This document shows positions 1-5,747 of a stretch of DNA of 6,859 bases, piece after piece. The notes under the pieces were generated by a model. It saw only the letters and a program-made list of their open reading frames with translations, did not search any database and was not told where the DNA came from. Location: contig JALOAP010000159.1 in assembly GCA_023228745.1 (NCBI GenBank), positions 1 to 6,859 on the forward strand. The letters are read 5' to 3'. The translations under genes and the position numbers were made by a program. This DNA comes from Dehalococcoidia bacterium (GTDB lineage Bacteria; Chloroflexota; Dehalococcoidia; Tepidiformales; Tepidiformaceae). Numbering within the stretch: the stretch's first letter is position 1; each line of letters opens with the position of its first letter.

Positions 1-93
1 GGAGATAAGGACTTCGTCGCGTCCGGTCTCTGTGGCGTGCCCCTCGAACCGCTCCGCGCACCGCGTTCGGGCAGAACGGCCGCACATAATTCC

Positions 94-117
94 TATAGTT
101 CTCTAATGCTGGAGAGA
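94..117 (+). promoter_or_regulatory. Candidate promoter -10 and dyad upstream of the Crp/Fnr-family gene
   Basis: An AT-rich patch in otherwise GC-rich DNA carries TATAGT (94-99), five of six matches to the sigma-70 -10 element. CATAAT at 85-90 is an alternative. No convincing -35 lies 16-18 bp upstream. Just downstream is an inverted repeat, TCTCT (100-104) / AGAGA (113-117) with an 8-bp spacer, near where transcription would start, so it could be an operator. The promoter and the operator are both inference from sequence. Confidence 0.3.
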
Positions 118-127
118 CAGGCAGGGG

Positions 128-152
128 CCCAGCCTTGCCTTCGCAAGGAGGG
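128..152 (+). promoter_or_regulatory. Leader hairpin covering the Shine-Dalgarno of the Crp/Fnr-family gene
   Basis: CCTTGC (133-138) pairs perfectly with GCAAGG (143-148) around a CTTC tetraloop. CCC (128-130) can add three pairs with GGG (150-152) across a small internal loop. The 3' arm contains the ribosome binding site AAGGAGG (145-151), which sits 10 bases before the ATG at 162. The folded RNA would therefore mask the site. The ribosome binding site also favours ATG 162 over an in-frame TTG at 135, which lies inside the hairpin. Whether the fold regulates translation is inference. Confidence 0.45.
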
Positions 153-161
153 CGTTCCTAC

Positions 162-902
162 ATGACTACCCGGACCTCGCTCCCACGGCCCACGCCATCC
201 AGCGCGGGAGAACAGGAGAAGATCCAGATCCTCATGAGCAGCCCCGTGTTCCGGCATCTCGACCGGGACGACCTCGACTCTGCAGCACGGCATCTTCACG
301 CCCGCCGCTACCGGAAGGGCGAGGTCATCATCCACCGCGATGATCCGCCGGGCGCCGTCCACGTGATCTCCGAGGGATGCGTCAAACTGAGCCTCACGTC
401 GGAGGAGGGGGAGGAAGTCATCCTGGGGATGCTCGCCGTGGGGGACTGGTTCGGCGAAGTCGCCGCACTCGACGGTGGACCAGCGCCAGAGACGGTCACC
501 GCAGCCCGCCCCACGATGACGTTCGCCCTTGGCCGCGACATCCTGCAGCAGCTCGTGCACAGCAGTCCGAGGCTCATGATGTCGTTCGTGGAAGAGCTGG
601 CCGGCCAGCTCAGGGGACGGAATGAGCGGCTTGAGGAGATCCACCTCTACGACCTTTCCACGCGGATGGCCCGGCGCCTGCTGGAGCTCGCCCGCCGGCA
701 CGGCGTGGACGGCCCACAAGGCATCGAAGTCCCCTTCCCGCTCACGCAAGCGGAATTCGGGGGGATGCTCGGGGCGACGCGCGTACGCGTAAACCTGGTC
801 CTCGGCAGCTACCAGGATGCGGGCGTCATTCGCCTGGAACGCGGCACCATCACCATCCTTCGCCCCACGGAACTGCGCCGCCGCGCGCAACACCTCGTCT
901 AG
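162..902 (+). CDS. Crp/Fnr-family transcriptional regulator
   Basis: This 246-residue cytoplasmic DNA-binding regulator has the normal length and order for the family. A cyclic-nucleotide-binding-like beta-barrel spans about residues 28-125, including GDWFGEVAAL at 94-103. A long dimerisation helix covers roughly 126-180. A C-terminal winged helix covers about 190-235, with recognition-helix motif LTQAEFGGMLGATRVRVN (194-211). The phosphate-binding Arg-Ser of cAMP-binding CAP is not present: the aligned stretch reads GPAPETVTA, so cAMP is not the obvious ligand. There is no N-terminal cysteine cluster, so it is not an Fnr-type iron-sulfur sensor. ATG 162 was chosen because AAGGAGG precedes it at good spacing. 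The family is certain; the ligand and targets are unknown. A 278-bp gap follows before the next gene. Confidence 0.93.
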   Translation: MTTRTSLPRPTPSSAGEQEKIQILMSSPVFRHLDRDDLDSAARHLHARRYRKGEVIIHRDDPPGAVHVISEGCVKLSLTSEEGEEVILGMLAVGDWFGEVAALDGGPAPETVTAARPTMTFALGRDILQQLVHSSPRLMMSFVEELAGQLRGRNERLEEIHLYDLSTRMARRLLELARRHGVDGPQGIEVPFPLTQAEFGGMLGATRVRVNLVLGSYQDAGVIRLERGTITILRPTELRRRAQHLV

Positions 903-1180
903 CCCCCGGCAAGCTGTTCCATGTGACGCCACTGTGGCCGCCGGTTGCGCGGAGATTCCACCCACCGCTGCCGCCACCGGGCCCTTCCTGGCGTCCGGAT
1001 CCACCACCGTCCGGGGAACTGCGTACGGCTGGCACACCCCCTTCGATTCTCCCCCGGTTCGCTACGGACGGGGCTGGAGGCCCGGAACCAGGGCGCACTG
1101 TTGAGGAAGAGTTCGCTGCGGAACGCATCTCTGCCAGTCCACGCTGTATCGTGCGAAAGTCAGATGGCTGGCACACGCAG

Positions 1181-1948
1181 ATGACCGAAGAACATGAACA
1201 GTCCGGCGTTAAGCACGAACGACGTCGAGGCGAAGCGCCGGCGCCGGCCTCACGGGGTGAGCCGAGCCCCACACAACTCCACCTGCTCGTTGTCGGCGTC
1301 GACAACGCGGCCGCGCTCTTCCCGGGCCTTGTCGAATCCGGGGCGATCGATGTGCGGTCGGTCCTCACGATGAGCGAAGCCGTGCAGGAGGTGCTGGACG
1401 ACGCCCCGGACGCCGTGGTGCTCCTCGGCGACGAAGGGGAGGCGGCCGAACAGTGCGGCGTCCTGCGCGCACTGGGTGAATTCCCGCTGGCCGTGGTTCC
1501 CCGCCTCCTCTCTGAGCAAACCGTGGTTGCCTGCCTCGACCAGGGTGCCGATATTGCGCTGACCCAACCGATCCCCGGGCACGAACTCGTTGCCCGCCTG
1601 CGGACCGCCCTGCGCCGTTCGAACGAAGCGGGCCAACCGCTGGAGACCGGCCGCCTACGAGTCGATCTGCAGCGTGGCGAAGTGATGTTGAACGGTGAGC
1701 CAGTGAACCTCACGCCAACCGAGTTCCGCTTGCTTGGTGTCCTTGCGGAACGAGCTGGCCAGGTGGTCGCCGCCGAAGACCTGCTGCGGGCCGTGTGGGG
1801 CGACGACTACGTGAACGACCTGCACTACGTGCGGCTCTACATCGGCTATCTGCGCGCGAAGTTGGAGGAAGACCCGACTCACCCGCGGCTGATTATCACG
1901 CACCGATCTCTCGGGTATCGGCTCGCGATCGGGTCGCCCGAGGATTGA
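1181..1948 (+). CDS. KdpE/OmpR-type winged-helix regulator with a degenerate receiver domain
   Basis: The C-terminal half (about residues 157-250 of 255) is a clear OmpR/PhoB winged helix. It has LTPTEFRLLGVLAERAGQVV and the KdpE-like stretch around YVRLYIGYLRAKLEEDP, ending in the wing motif LGYRLA. The N-terminal part (about 32-145) has the length and beta/alpha rhythm of a response-regulator receiver but lacks its chemistry. The acidic pair after strand 1 is replaced (LLVVGVDN). The phospho-Asp position reads Gly in AVVLLGDEG. The conserved Lys reads Gln (LTQPI). It is therefore probably not switched by ordinary phosphorylation. The start is uncertain: the frame is open back to GTG 923, but that extension is Pro-rich and unlike any domain. 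ATG 1181 has only a weak ribosome binding site, and GTG 1151 is possible. The 3' end overlaps the opposing regulator gene by 53 bp. Confidence 0.85.
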   Translation: MTEEHEQSGVKHERRRGEAPAPASRGEPSPTQLHLLVVGVDNAAALFPGLVESGAIDVRSVLTMSEAVQEVLDDAPDAVVLLGDEGEAAEQCGVLRALGEFPLAVVPRLLSEQTVVACLDQGADIALTQPIPGHELVARLRTALRRSNEAGQPLETGRLRVDLQRGEVMLNGEPVNLTPTEFRLLGVLAERAGQVVAAEDLLRAVWGDDYVNDLHYVRLYIGYLRAKLEEDPTHPRLIITHRSLGYRLAIGSPED

Positions 1949-2681
1949 GCGTCTGAACGTCGAGTTCCGGCCCGGTGCGGGCCTCGCTGCCGGGCTCCAG
2001 GAGCCGGTAGCCGACGCCCCAAACGTTCACCAGGAGCGAGGGCTGCGATGGGTGGACTTCGATCTTTTCCCGCAGGTGCTTCACGCAGCGGCGGAGATTG
2101 TGGGCCGAACCGCGCGAAAACCCGCCCCAAATGGCGGCGATGAGCTCCTGCTGGTTGCTCGTGCGGCCCTGTGCACGGAGGAGAGCAAGCAGCAGCGCAT
2201 GTTCCGTCCGTGAAAGAGACCAGCGCCCACGGGGGCTACAGACGCCCCGGCTATCGAGGTCCACGGTGGTATCTCCCCAGCTCACCTTCCGGCGTGCTCC
2301 ACGCCGCCGGGCGGCCGTCCGGCGGATCACCGCAGAGACCCGCGCCGCAACAACGTCACCGCTGAGCGACTCGGTGATCACGTCCTCGGCGCCCTGGTGC
2401 AGTAGCTCAACAACGTCGTCGCTGGGCGCCCCGGGCCAGAGGAAGAGCAACGGGACATCGGCATCGTCGTGTGCCCGCCAGGCAAACTCCAGGTCGCTCC
2501 TGCCGCCCGTGGCGAGGTCAACAATGATCGCGTGGGGAGGGTCTTCCATGAGGCGCGACCGGCCGGCTTTCATCGGCTGCAATCGCCGCCGCGCCCAGGC
2601 TGCGGCCGCCACTGGCGGCGATCCGACAATCGCAATTCGGTAGACGGCTTCCGCTCCGTGTCGGCCATTCGTTGTTGGCAT
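1896..2681 (-). CDS. OmpR-type winged-helix regulator with an atypical receiver domain
   Basis: This 261-residue protein has the same two-part design as its convergent neighbour. A receiver-like region (about 14-122) precedes an OmpR/PhoB winged helix (about 134-228), which contains LSRTEHALLLALLRAQGR, NLRRCVKHLREKIEVHP and the wing motif VGYRLLEP. In the receiver part the phospho-Asp site appears kept (D55 in AIIVDLATGG). The strand-1 acidic pair is missing (IAIVGSPP) and the conserved Lys is Glu (DVITESL). Phosphorylation is therefore doubtful. The last 30 or so residues are Arg-rich, have no recognisable fold and are read opposite the neighbour's wing. ATG 2681 was preferred because GGGGA lies upstream and the likely -10 (2720-2725) would put the transcription start near a GTG at 2717, the only upstream alternative. 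Confidence 0.83.
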   Translation of the reverse strand: MPTTNGRHGAEAVYRIAIVGSPPVAAAAWARRRLQPMKAGRSRLMEDPPHAIIVDLATGGRSDLEFAWRAHDDADVPLLFLWPGAPSDDVVELLHQGAEDVITESLSGDVVAARVSAVIRRTAARRRGARRKVSWGDTTVDLDSRGVCSPRGRWSLSRTEHALLLALLRAQGRTSNQQELIAAIWGGFSRGSAHNLRRCVKHLREKIEVHPSQPSLLVNVWGVGYRLLEPGSEARTGPELDVQTLNPRATRSRADTREIGA

Positions 2682-2719
2682 TGCCACCAGTTCCCCGTGG
2701 ACAGTCAGTCTACACACGG

Positions 2720-2725
2720 ATTATG
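2720..2725 (-). promoter_or_regulatory. Candidate -10 element for the minus-strand winged-helix regulator
   Basis: On the minus strand CATAAT (five of six matches to TATAAT) lies about 40 bp upstream of ATG 2681, directly after the T-rich run that ends the preceding operon. No good -35 is visible at 16-18 bp. It would give a leader of about 30 nt. Confidence 0.3.
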
Positions 2726-2726
2726 G

Positions 2727-2772
2727 AAATAAAAGATGACGGCCACTTCGTGTGCCAGTCACGAAGCGGCCG
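2727..2772 (-). terminator. Intrinsic terminator of the ECF sigma/anti-sigma operon
   Basis: Read on the minus strand, GGCCGCTTCGTG (2771-2760) pairs with CACGAAGTGGCC (2752-2741) through one G-U wobble. A further C-G pair extends the stem to 13 bp, with a 7-nt loop. It is followed by TCATCTTTTATTT (2739-2727). The wobble exists only in the minus-strand RNA, since the plus strand has a mismatch there, which fixes the orientation. It begins about 20 bp after the stop of the membrane protein gene. Confidence 0.85.
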
Positions 2773-2792
2773 CCAACCTGGTGGGAGAGAGA

Positions 2793-3869
2793 CTAGTCTG
2801 CGGCAGTGCCCGTCGCGGTGGGGGACCCGCCAACCGCGGTGGGCGCGGCTGTGCCGGTGGACGATGGCTCCGCCGTGGGTGCGGCCGTTGTTGGCTCCAC
2901 GGTGGGTGCCACGGTCGTTGCCTCTGCCGGAACAGTAGCAGACGGTGTCGCCACCGGTGGGACCACCGGCACGACGGGTGTGGCCGGCACGGTGGGGACA
3001 TCGATGCCTTCGAACTCAGGCGGCTGGCCCGGCTCGAGGTGGATGCCAGCGTCCCCCGCTTGCACATCCACCGACGGCGAACTGCCACCCTGGACGTCGA
3101 TGCTCGCGTTGTCCGTCGCGAACGTCACTGACGGGTTCGTGCCACCGGTGACGGAAGTACTGATGCCATCGGCCTCGATTTGCACCGATCCGCCATTGGC
3201 GGAGTCCACCTGGACGGTCGCCGACTCCGTTTCGATACCGACCGACGGGGGTTCGGGGACCACATCCACTGAGCCCCCGGGGAGATCGATGTGCACCTCG
3301 TCGCCATCGCCATCACCTATGACGACGCCGTTCTGCTGAAGGACACTCGCGAGCTCACCGCCGGTCTGGACGATCTCCGCAAGGTTGAAGCTGAGCCCGG
3401 CGCCGCTCATCTCCATGTCCTCGGGAAGCACGACGTCAACACTCGCGGGATACGCCGCCTCCTCCGCAACACCGGCGTTCCCGGAGAGCGCGGCACCGAC
3501 TGGTGAAACTGCATCCGGCGGGGCCGACACCTGGGACCATGGCCAGAGCGACCCGCCCGGGAGCGCATACCCACCGGCCGAGCTGCCGAGGGCGACCAGC
3601 CCGGCGAGTGCGAGGGTGGCCGCCGTCCCGAGCGCCGCGGCGCGTTGCCAGGAACGCGAAGCAACTTCCGGCGCCGGGTGTTCGAATTCAGCACGGAGAC
3701 GCTGTCGGCCGCATGCGAGTGCCGTGGCGGGCGTCTCCTCGGCGGCGAGCGACGCGAGCTCCGCGGCTATCCGTGCTAGTGCCGGCAGATCGGCTGCACG
3801 GGGGAACCCGGCAAGCCGTGCGTCTTCTTCGAGTTCGGCGAGCAGAACGATGTGCTTCGATCGGTTCAT
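2793..3869 (-). CDS. Putative anti-sigma factor: single-pass membrane protein partnered with the ECF sigma factor
   Basis: This 358-residue protein starts on the ATGA that ends the sigma gene, so the two are translationally coupled. Such partners usually hold the sigma factor at the membrane. Residues 1-70 are cytoplasmic and helix-forming (LAELEEDARLAGF and following), lacking the HxxxCxxC of zinc anti-sigma factors. One transmembrane helix spans about 77-98. Next comes ALPGGSLWPW (102-111), resembling the LPG-x-x-LYP motif of the DUF5667 proteins often paired with ECF sigmas. Outside, residues 186-280 form Ser/Gly/Asn/Asp-rich short alternating strands, suggesting a stacked beta structure. 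Residues 290-358 are a Pro/Thr/Ala stalk with no LPxTG sorting signal. There is one cysteine (C53). The ribosome binding site AAGGAG lies upstream within the sigma gene. The anti-sigma role is inferred from context, not from a recognised sigma-binding motif. Confidence 0.78.
   Translation of the reverse strand: MNRSKHIVLLAELEEDARLAGFPRAADLPALARIAAELASLAAEETPATALACGRQRLRAEFEHPAPEVASRSWQRAAALGTAATLALAGLVALGSSAGGYALPGGSLWPWSQVSAPPDAVSPVGAALSGNAGVAEEAAYPASVDVVLPEDMEMSGAGLSFNLAEIVQTGGELASVLQQNGVVIGDGDGDEVHIDLPGGSVDVVPEPPSVGIETESATVQVDSANGGSVQIEADGISTSVTGGTNPSVTFATDNASIDVQGGSSPSVDVQAGDAGIHLEPGQPPEFEGIDVPTVPATPVVPVVPPVATPSATVPAEATTVAPTVEPTTAAPTAEPSSTGTAAPTAVGGSPTATGTAAD
2834..2930 (-). repeat. Degenerate tandem repeat encoding the Pro/Thr/Ala-rich tail
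   Basis: On the plus strand, copies of CCGCGGTGGGCGC-like sequence start at 2834, 2870 and 2897 (periods of 36 and 27 bp). They encode the recurring APT-type segments near the C terminus of the membrane protein. The copies are imperfect, and length variation between strains would be expected. Confidence 0.4.
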
Positions 3870-4486
3870 CGGCTGGCTCCTTTCCTTCCGTTCTGGTCCG
3901 GCAGCGCGGCGAGGATGGTGCGGAGGTTCCGCAGGGCGCGGAACTGGAGCTGCCGGACCGCGCCGTGGGACTTCCCAAGGATGTCGGCTGTCTCCTGTCC
4001 TGTGAGGCGGCCGTAGAAGCGAAGCAGGACCACCGCACGTTGGTCCGGCGGGAGCTCCTGAACCGCGTGCAGCAGCCGGCCCGAACCGTCTTCCGCCGGC
4101 GATGGGTCTGGCTGTTCATCGCTCATCGCGGCCAGGTTCTCGGCAGCGTCGAGGCCGACAACCTTCGTGCGTGCGCGCTGCCGCTGGAAGTCCACCACGC
4201 GGTGATGCGCGATGGTGTAGAGCCATGTCCCCACGGCGGTACCGCGCTGTCCAAAGCGGTGAATATCTCGAAATGCCCGGGCGAAGGTTTCGCTGGCCAG
4301 GTCCTGGGCGGCGGCTGCATCGCCGGTGCTGTGAAGGGCATAAGCATAGAGCTTTGGGAACCAGTGATTAAACAGCTCCTCCCACGCTTGGGGGTCCCGG
4401 TCCTGCAGGCGCAGCACAAATTCGGTGGGGACGGCACGCACCTGTGCACCTGTCGAGATCCGGACGAGATGCGTGTCAAGCTGCAT
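3866..4486 (-). CDS. RNA polymerase sigma factor, ECF (group 4 sigma-70) family
   Basis: This 206-residue protein is a typical ECF sigma factor directing RNA polymerase to a small set of promoters. Region 2 spans about 36-106: the core-binding part includes AQDLASETFARAFRDI, and region 2.4 is around GTWLYTIAHHRVVDFQRQR, contacting the -10. Region 4 spans about 137-190: ELPPDQRAVVLLRFYGRLTG and the helix-turn-helix TADILGKSHGAVRQLQFRAL, contacting the -35. There is no extra C-terminal domain. The ATG at 4486 follows GGAGGAG (4497-4491). The stop overlaps the start of the membrane protein gene by ATGA, which marks the probable anti-sigma partner. ECF operons often autoregulate, and a duplicated GTAACACC element lies upstream. 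The class is certain; the regulon is unknown. Confidence 0.95.
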   Translation of the reverse strand: MQLDTHLVRISTGAQVRAVPTEFVLRLQDRDPQAWEELFNHWFPKLYAYALHSTGDAAAAQDLASETFARAFRDIHRFGQRGTAVGTWLYTIAHHRVVDFQRQRARTKVVGLDAAENLAAMSDEQPDPSPAEDGSGRLLHAVQELPPDQRAVVLLRFYGRLTGQETADILGKSHGAVRQLQFRALRNLRTILAALPDQNGRKGASR

Positions 4487-4515
4487 AGCGCTCCTCCGGC
4501 AGGGCTCGCATTGCT

Positions 4516-4578
4516 AACCGTGTGCAGCGAGCCGGTGTTACGGCCAGAGTGAACAGCACCAGCAGAGGCAGGTGTTAC
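4516..4578 (-). promoter_or_regulatory. Duplicated GTAACACC element upstream of the ECF sigma gene
   Basis: On the minus strand GTAACACC occurs at 4578-4571 and again at 4541-4534, 37 bp apart. Each copy is followed by GTT after 16 and 15 nt respectively (4554-4552 and 4518-4516). An AAC-containing -35 followed by a short -10 at this distance is the usual form of ECF promoters. The proximal copy would start transcription a short distance upstream of the GGAGGAG ribosome binding site. These could be tandem autoregulated promoters or binding sites for another regulator. The repeat is seen directly; the role is inferred. Confidence 0.4.
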
Positions 4579-4699
4579 CGACGTGACAGGCGGCCAGTCG
4601 CGGAGGATACAGCAGACAGGAGGCTTACCTTCTGATACTGGCAACCGGCGCTGCAGGGTACCCCCGCCAAGTTCCAGGAATAGGAGAGCGAGGTCAAGA

Positions 4700-4846
4700 A
4701 TGATTGTTGCCCCGGTAATCAACGTCGGGATCATCGTTCAGAACGTGATCCAGACCGGCCTCAACATCAATGTGCTGTCATTCGCCCCGGTTATTCAGAA
4801 CCTTGTACAGAACGGTTTGAATGCCGGCGGCCTGGGAGTACTGTAA
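4700..4846 (+). CDS. Small uncharged Asn/Gln-rich peptide with curlin-like repeats
   Basis: This 48-residue peptide has no Asp, Glu, Lys, Arg, His or Cys. It consists of Val/Ile/Leu alternating with Asn, Gln and Gly. It contains an internal duplication: APVI at 4-7 and 29-32, and QNVIQTGLN (14-22) against QNLVQNGLN (33-41), exactly 19 residues apart. Q-T-G-L-N and Q-N-G-L-N fit the Q-x-G-x-N core of curli-subunit repeats. No signal peptide is visible. ATG 4700 was chosen because AGGAGAG/GAGG lies just upstream, and the frame upstream to 4583 reads as Arg-rich noise. It is divergent from the ECF sigma gene and followed by a second peptide with the same motif spacing. I do not recognise a named family. 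A structural or amyloid-forming role is inference; a membrane-active peptide is an alternative. Confidence 0.65.
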   Translation: MIVAPVINVGIIVQNVIQTGLNINVLSFAPVIQNLVQNGLNAGGLGVL

Positions 4847-4907
4847 CAAGCAGAGCGGCATGTCCGCTTCCAACATCCCAACGAGTAAGGAAAAAGGAGT
4901 CCAAATC

Positions 4908-5060
4908 GTGCTGAGTTTCTTCTCGAATATCAACAACTCCAGGATCTACCAGTCCAACTGGCAGAAGTCAAACAACGTCAGCTTCTTCGGCCTCGGTGTG
5001 CTGCAGAACAACACCCAGGCGGCCGCCAACGTCGCCACAGTGACGCAGATCAACGACTAG
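4908..5060 (+). CDS. Second small Asn/Gln-rich peptide with curlin-like repeats
   Basis: This 50-residue peptide starts with GTG at 4908, eight bases after the strong site AAAAAGGAG. An in-frame ATG at 4860 has no comparable site. Eleven of its residues are Asn and there is no Cys. Q-x3-Q-x3-N occurs at Q15/Q19/N23 and Q33/Q37/N41, 18 residues apart. The second copy sits at the same positions as in the upstream 48-residue peptide. Residues 37-47 (QAAANVATVTQ) fit the curlin consensus Q-x-G-x-N-x-A-x3-Q except for Ala in place of Gly. Both peptides contain GLGVL. The N terminus (LSFFSNINNS) is not a signal peptide. It lies 61 bp after the first peptide with no terminator between, so the pair is probably one transcript. 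Its function is unknown. Confidence 0.68.
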   Translation: MLSFFSNINNSRIYQSNWQKSNNVSFFGLGVLQNNTQAAANVATVTQIND

Positions 5061-5157
5061 GCTGTGTCGCAGCAGCGCGCACGGGGTGTACCCGGGGCCT
5101 CGGCATCGCCGTTCCGAATGCCAGCTCTCGTCTGAACCCTGGCTCTCCCCGTTTCCG

Positions 5158-5189
5158 GAAGGGGCCCCGCAAATGTGCGGGGTCCCTTC
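5158..5189 (+). terminator. Long GC-rich hairpin, probable end of the small-peptide transcript
   Basis: A 14-bp stem joins 5158-5171 to 5176-5189 with a single G-U wobble (5164/5183) and an AATG loop. It lies about 100 bp after the second peptide stop and 80 bp before the DinB-like gene. The following bases (ATGGTTTCC) are only weakly T-rich, so it may terminate inefficiently or act as an mRNA-end stabiliser. Because of the wobble it is slightly better paired in plus-strand RNA. Confidence 0.6.
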
Positions 5190-5269
5190 ATGGTTTCCAG
5201 CCACAGACTGCCTATATCGCCCGCTTCGGCCACACTACCCACGCTACATCCACGCGGAGGGACGTATTC

Positions 5270-5715
5270 ATGGCCGAAAAGACACCGCACAGCTACGGGA
5301 AGAGATCGCCAGGGCGTATGAGGAGTACCTTGCGGAGCTGAAGGACGCAGGACCTCACTGGGAGCGAAAGCCTGCAGCCGGCGGAGAAGGCGAGGAAGCC
5401 TGGTCCGCACGCCAGGCCGCGGAACATATCGCCAGCTCCACAACCTTTTTCGCGAACGGCATCGCCCGGGCAGTCGAAGTCGACGCGCCCGCTATTCAGC
5501 AGCCAGCGTTCGCTTCGGCCGAAACGGCCGTGGCGTCGATGCCCGGCATCCAGCAGACACTCCAAAGCGTGCTCGACCAGGTGACCGACGCTCAGCTCGA
5601 CATGGAGCGGGAATTTGGTCCGCTCGGGAAGTCGACGTTGGAGCGGGTGGTGGGGATCTGTGCGCTCCACCTGAACGACCATGGGAACCAGCTCCGGACG
5701 CTGCGCCTGGGCTAA
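5270..5715 (+). CDS. DinB/YfiT-like metal-binding four-helix protein, with an apparent 5' frameshift
   Basis: The body (about 5275-5715) is a DinB-superfamily four-helix bundle. Such proteins bind a divalent metal through three His and include thiol-dependent S-transferases and uncharacterised stress proteins. The His residues are visible in AEHIASS (codon at 5425) and in ALHLNDHGNQ (codons at 5668 and 5680), the latter giving HxxxHxxQ near the C terminus. The problem is the start. GGAGGG (5256-5261) lies ideally before ATG 5270, and that ATG opens MAEKTP, a sensible N terminus. This frame then stops after 23 codons, while the body runs one base out of register. In the body frame only ATT at 5265 is near the ribosome binding site. 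One missing base around 5275-5290 would restore a protein of about 148 residues. This could be a sequencing error, a real mutation or, less likely, recoding. Confidence 0.7.
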
Positions 5716-5747
5716 CCGCCAGCAGCACAAGCCAGGACACGGGGAAC

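Noticed and set aside
1..88. Minus-strand frame starting MCGR at 88 and open to the left edge, possibly a divergent gene (SRAP peptidases start MCGR)
   Set aside because: Only 29 codons are visible, and after MCGR the residues do not follow the SRAP pattern. There is no clear ribosome binding site. It cannot be supported without the flanking sequence.
1..165. Plus-strand frame open from the left edge to a TGA overlapping ATG 162 as ATGA, like an upstream operon gene
   Set aside because: The translation shows no recognisable domain, and it runs through an AT-rich promoter-like patch and the leader hairpin. Open frames of this length are common in GC-rich DNA.
923..1180. N-terminal extension of the KdpE-like regulator back to GTG 923
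   Set aside because: The added 86 residues are Pro-rich and without domain character, and the core family fold begins after ATG 1181.
850..1713. Long minus-strand open frame of 287 codons
   Set aside because: It is Arg/Ser-rich without domains and lies opposite the KdpE-like regulator, a typical GC-rich shadow frame.
3503..4552. Long plus-strand open frame of 349 codons
   Set aside because: It is opposite the ECF sigma and anti-sigma genes, which have clear motifs and coupled translation signals.
4855..4869. Small AGCGG/CCGCT hairpin between the two peptide genes as a terminator
   Set aside because: The stem is only 5 bp and no T run follows, so it is unlikely to stop transcription.
5086..5269. 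Upstream extension of the DinB-like frame to position 5086
   Set aside because: It would translate through the 14-bp hairpin at 5158-5189 and gives no family-like sequence. The ribosome binding site at 5256-5261 points to a start near 5270.
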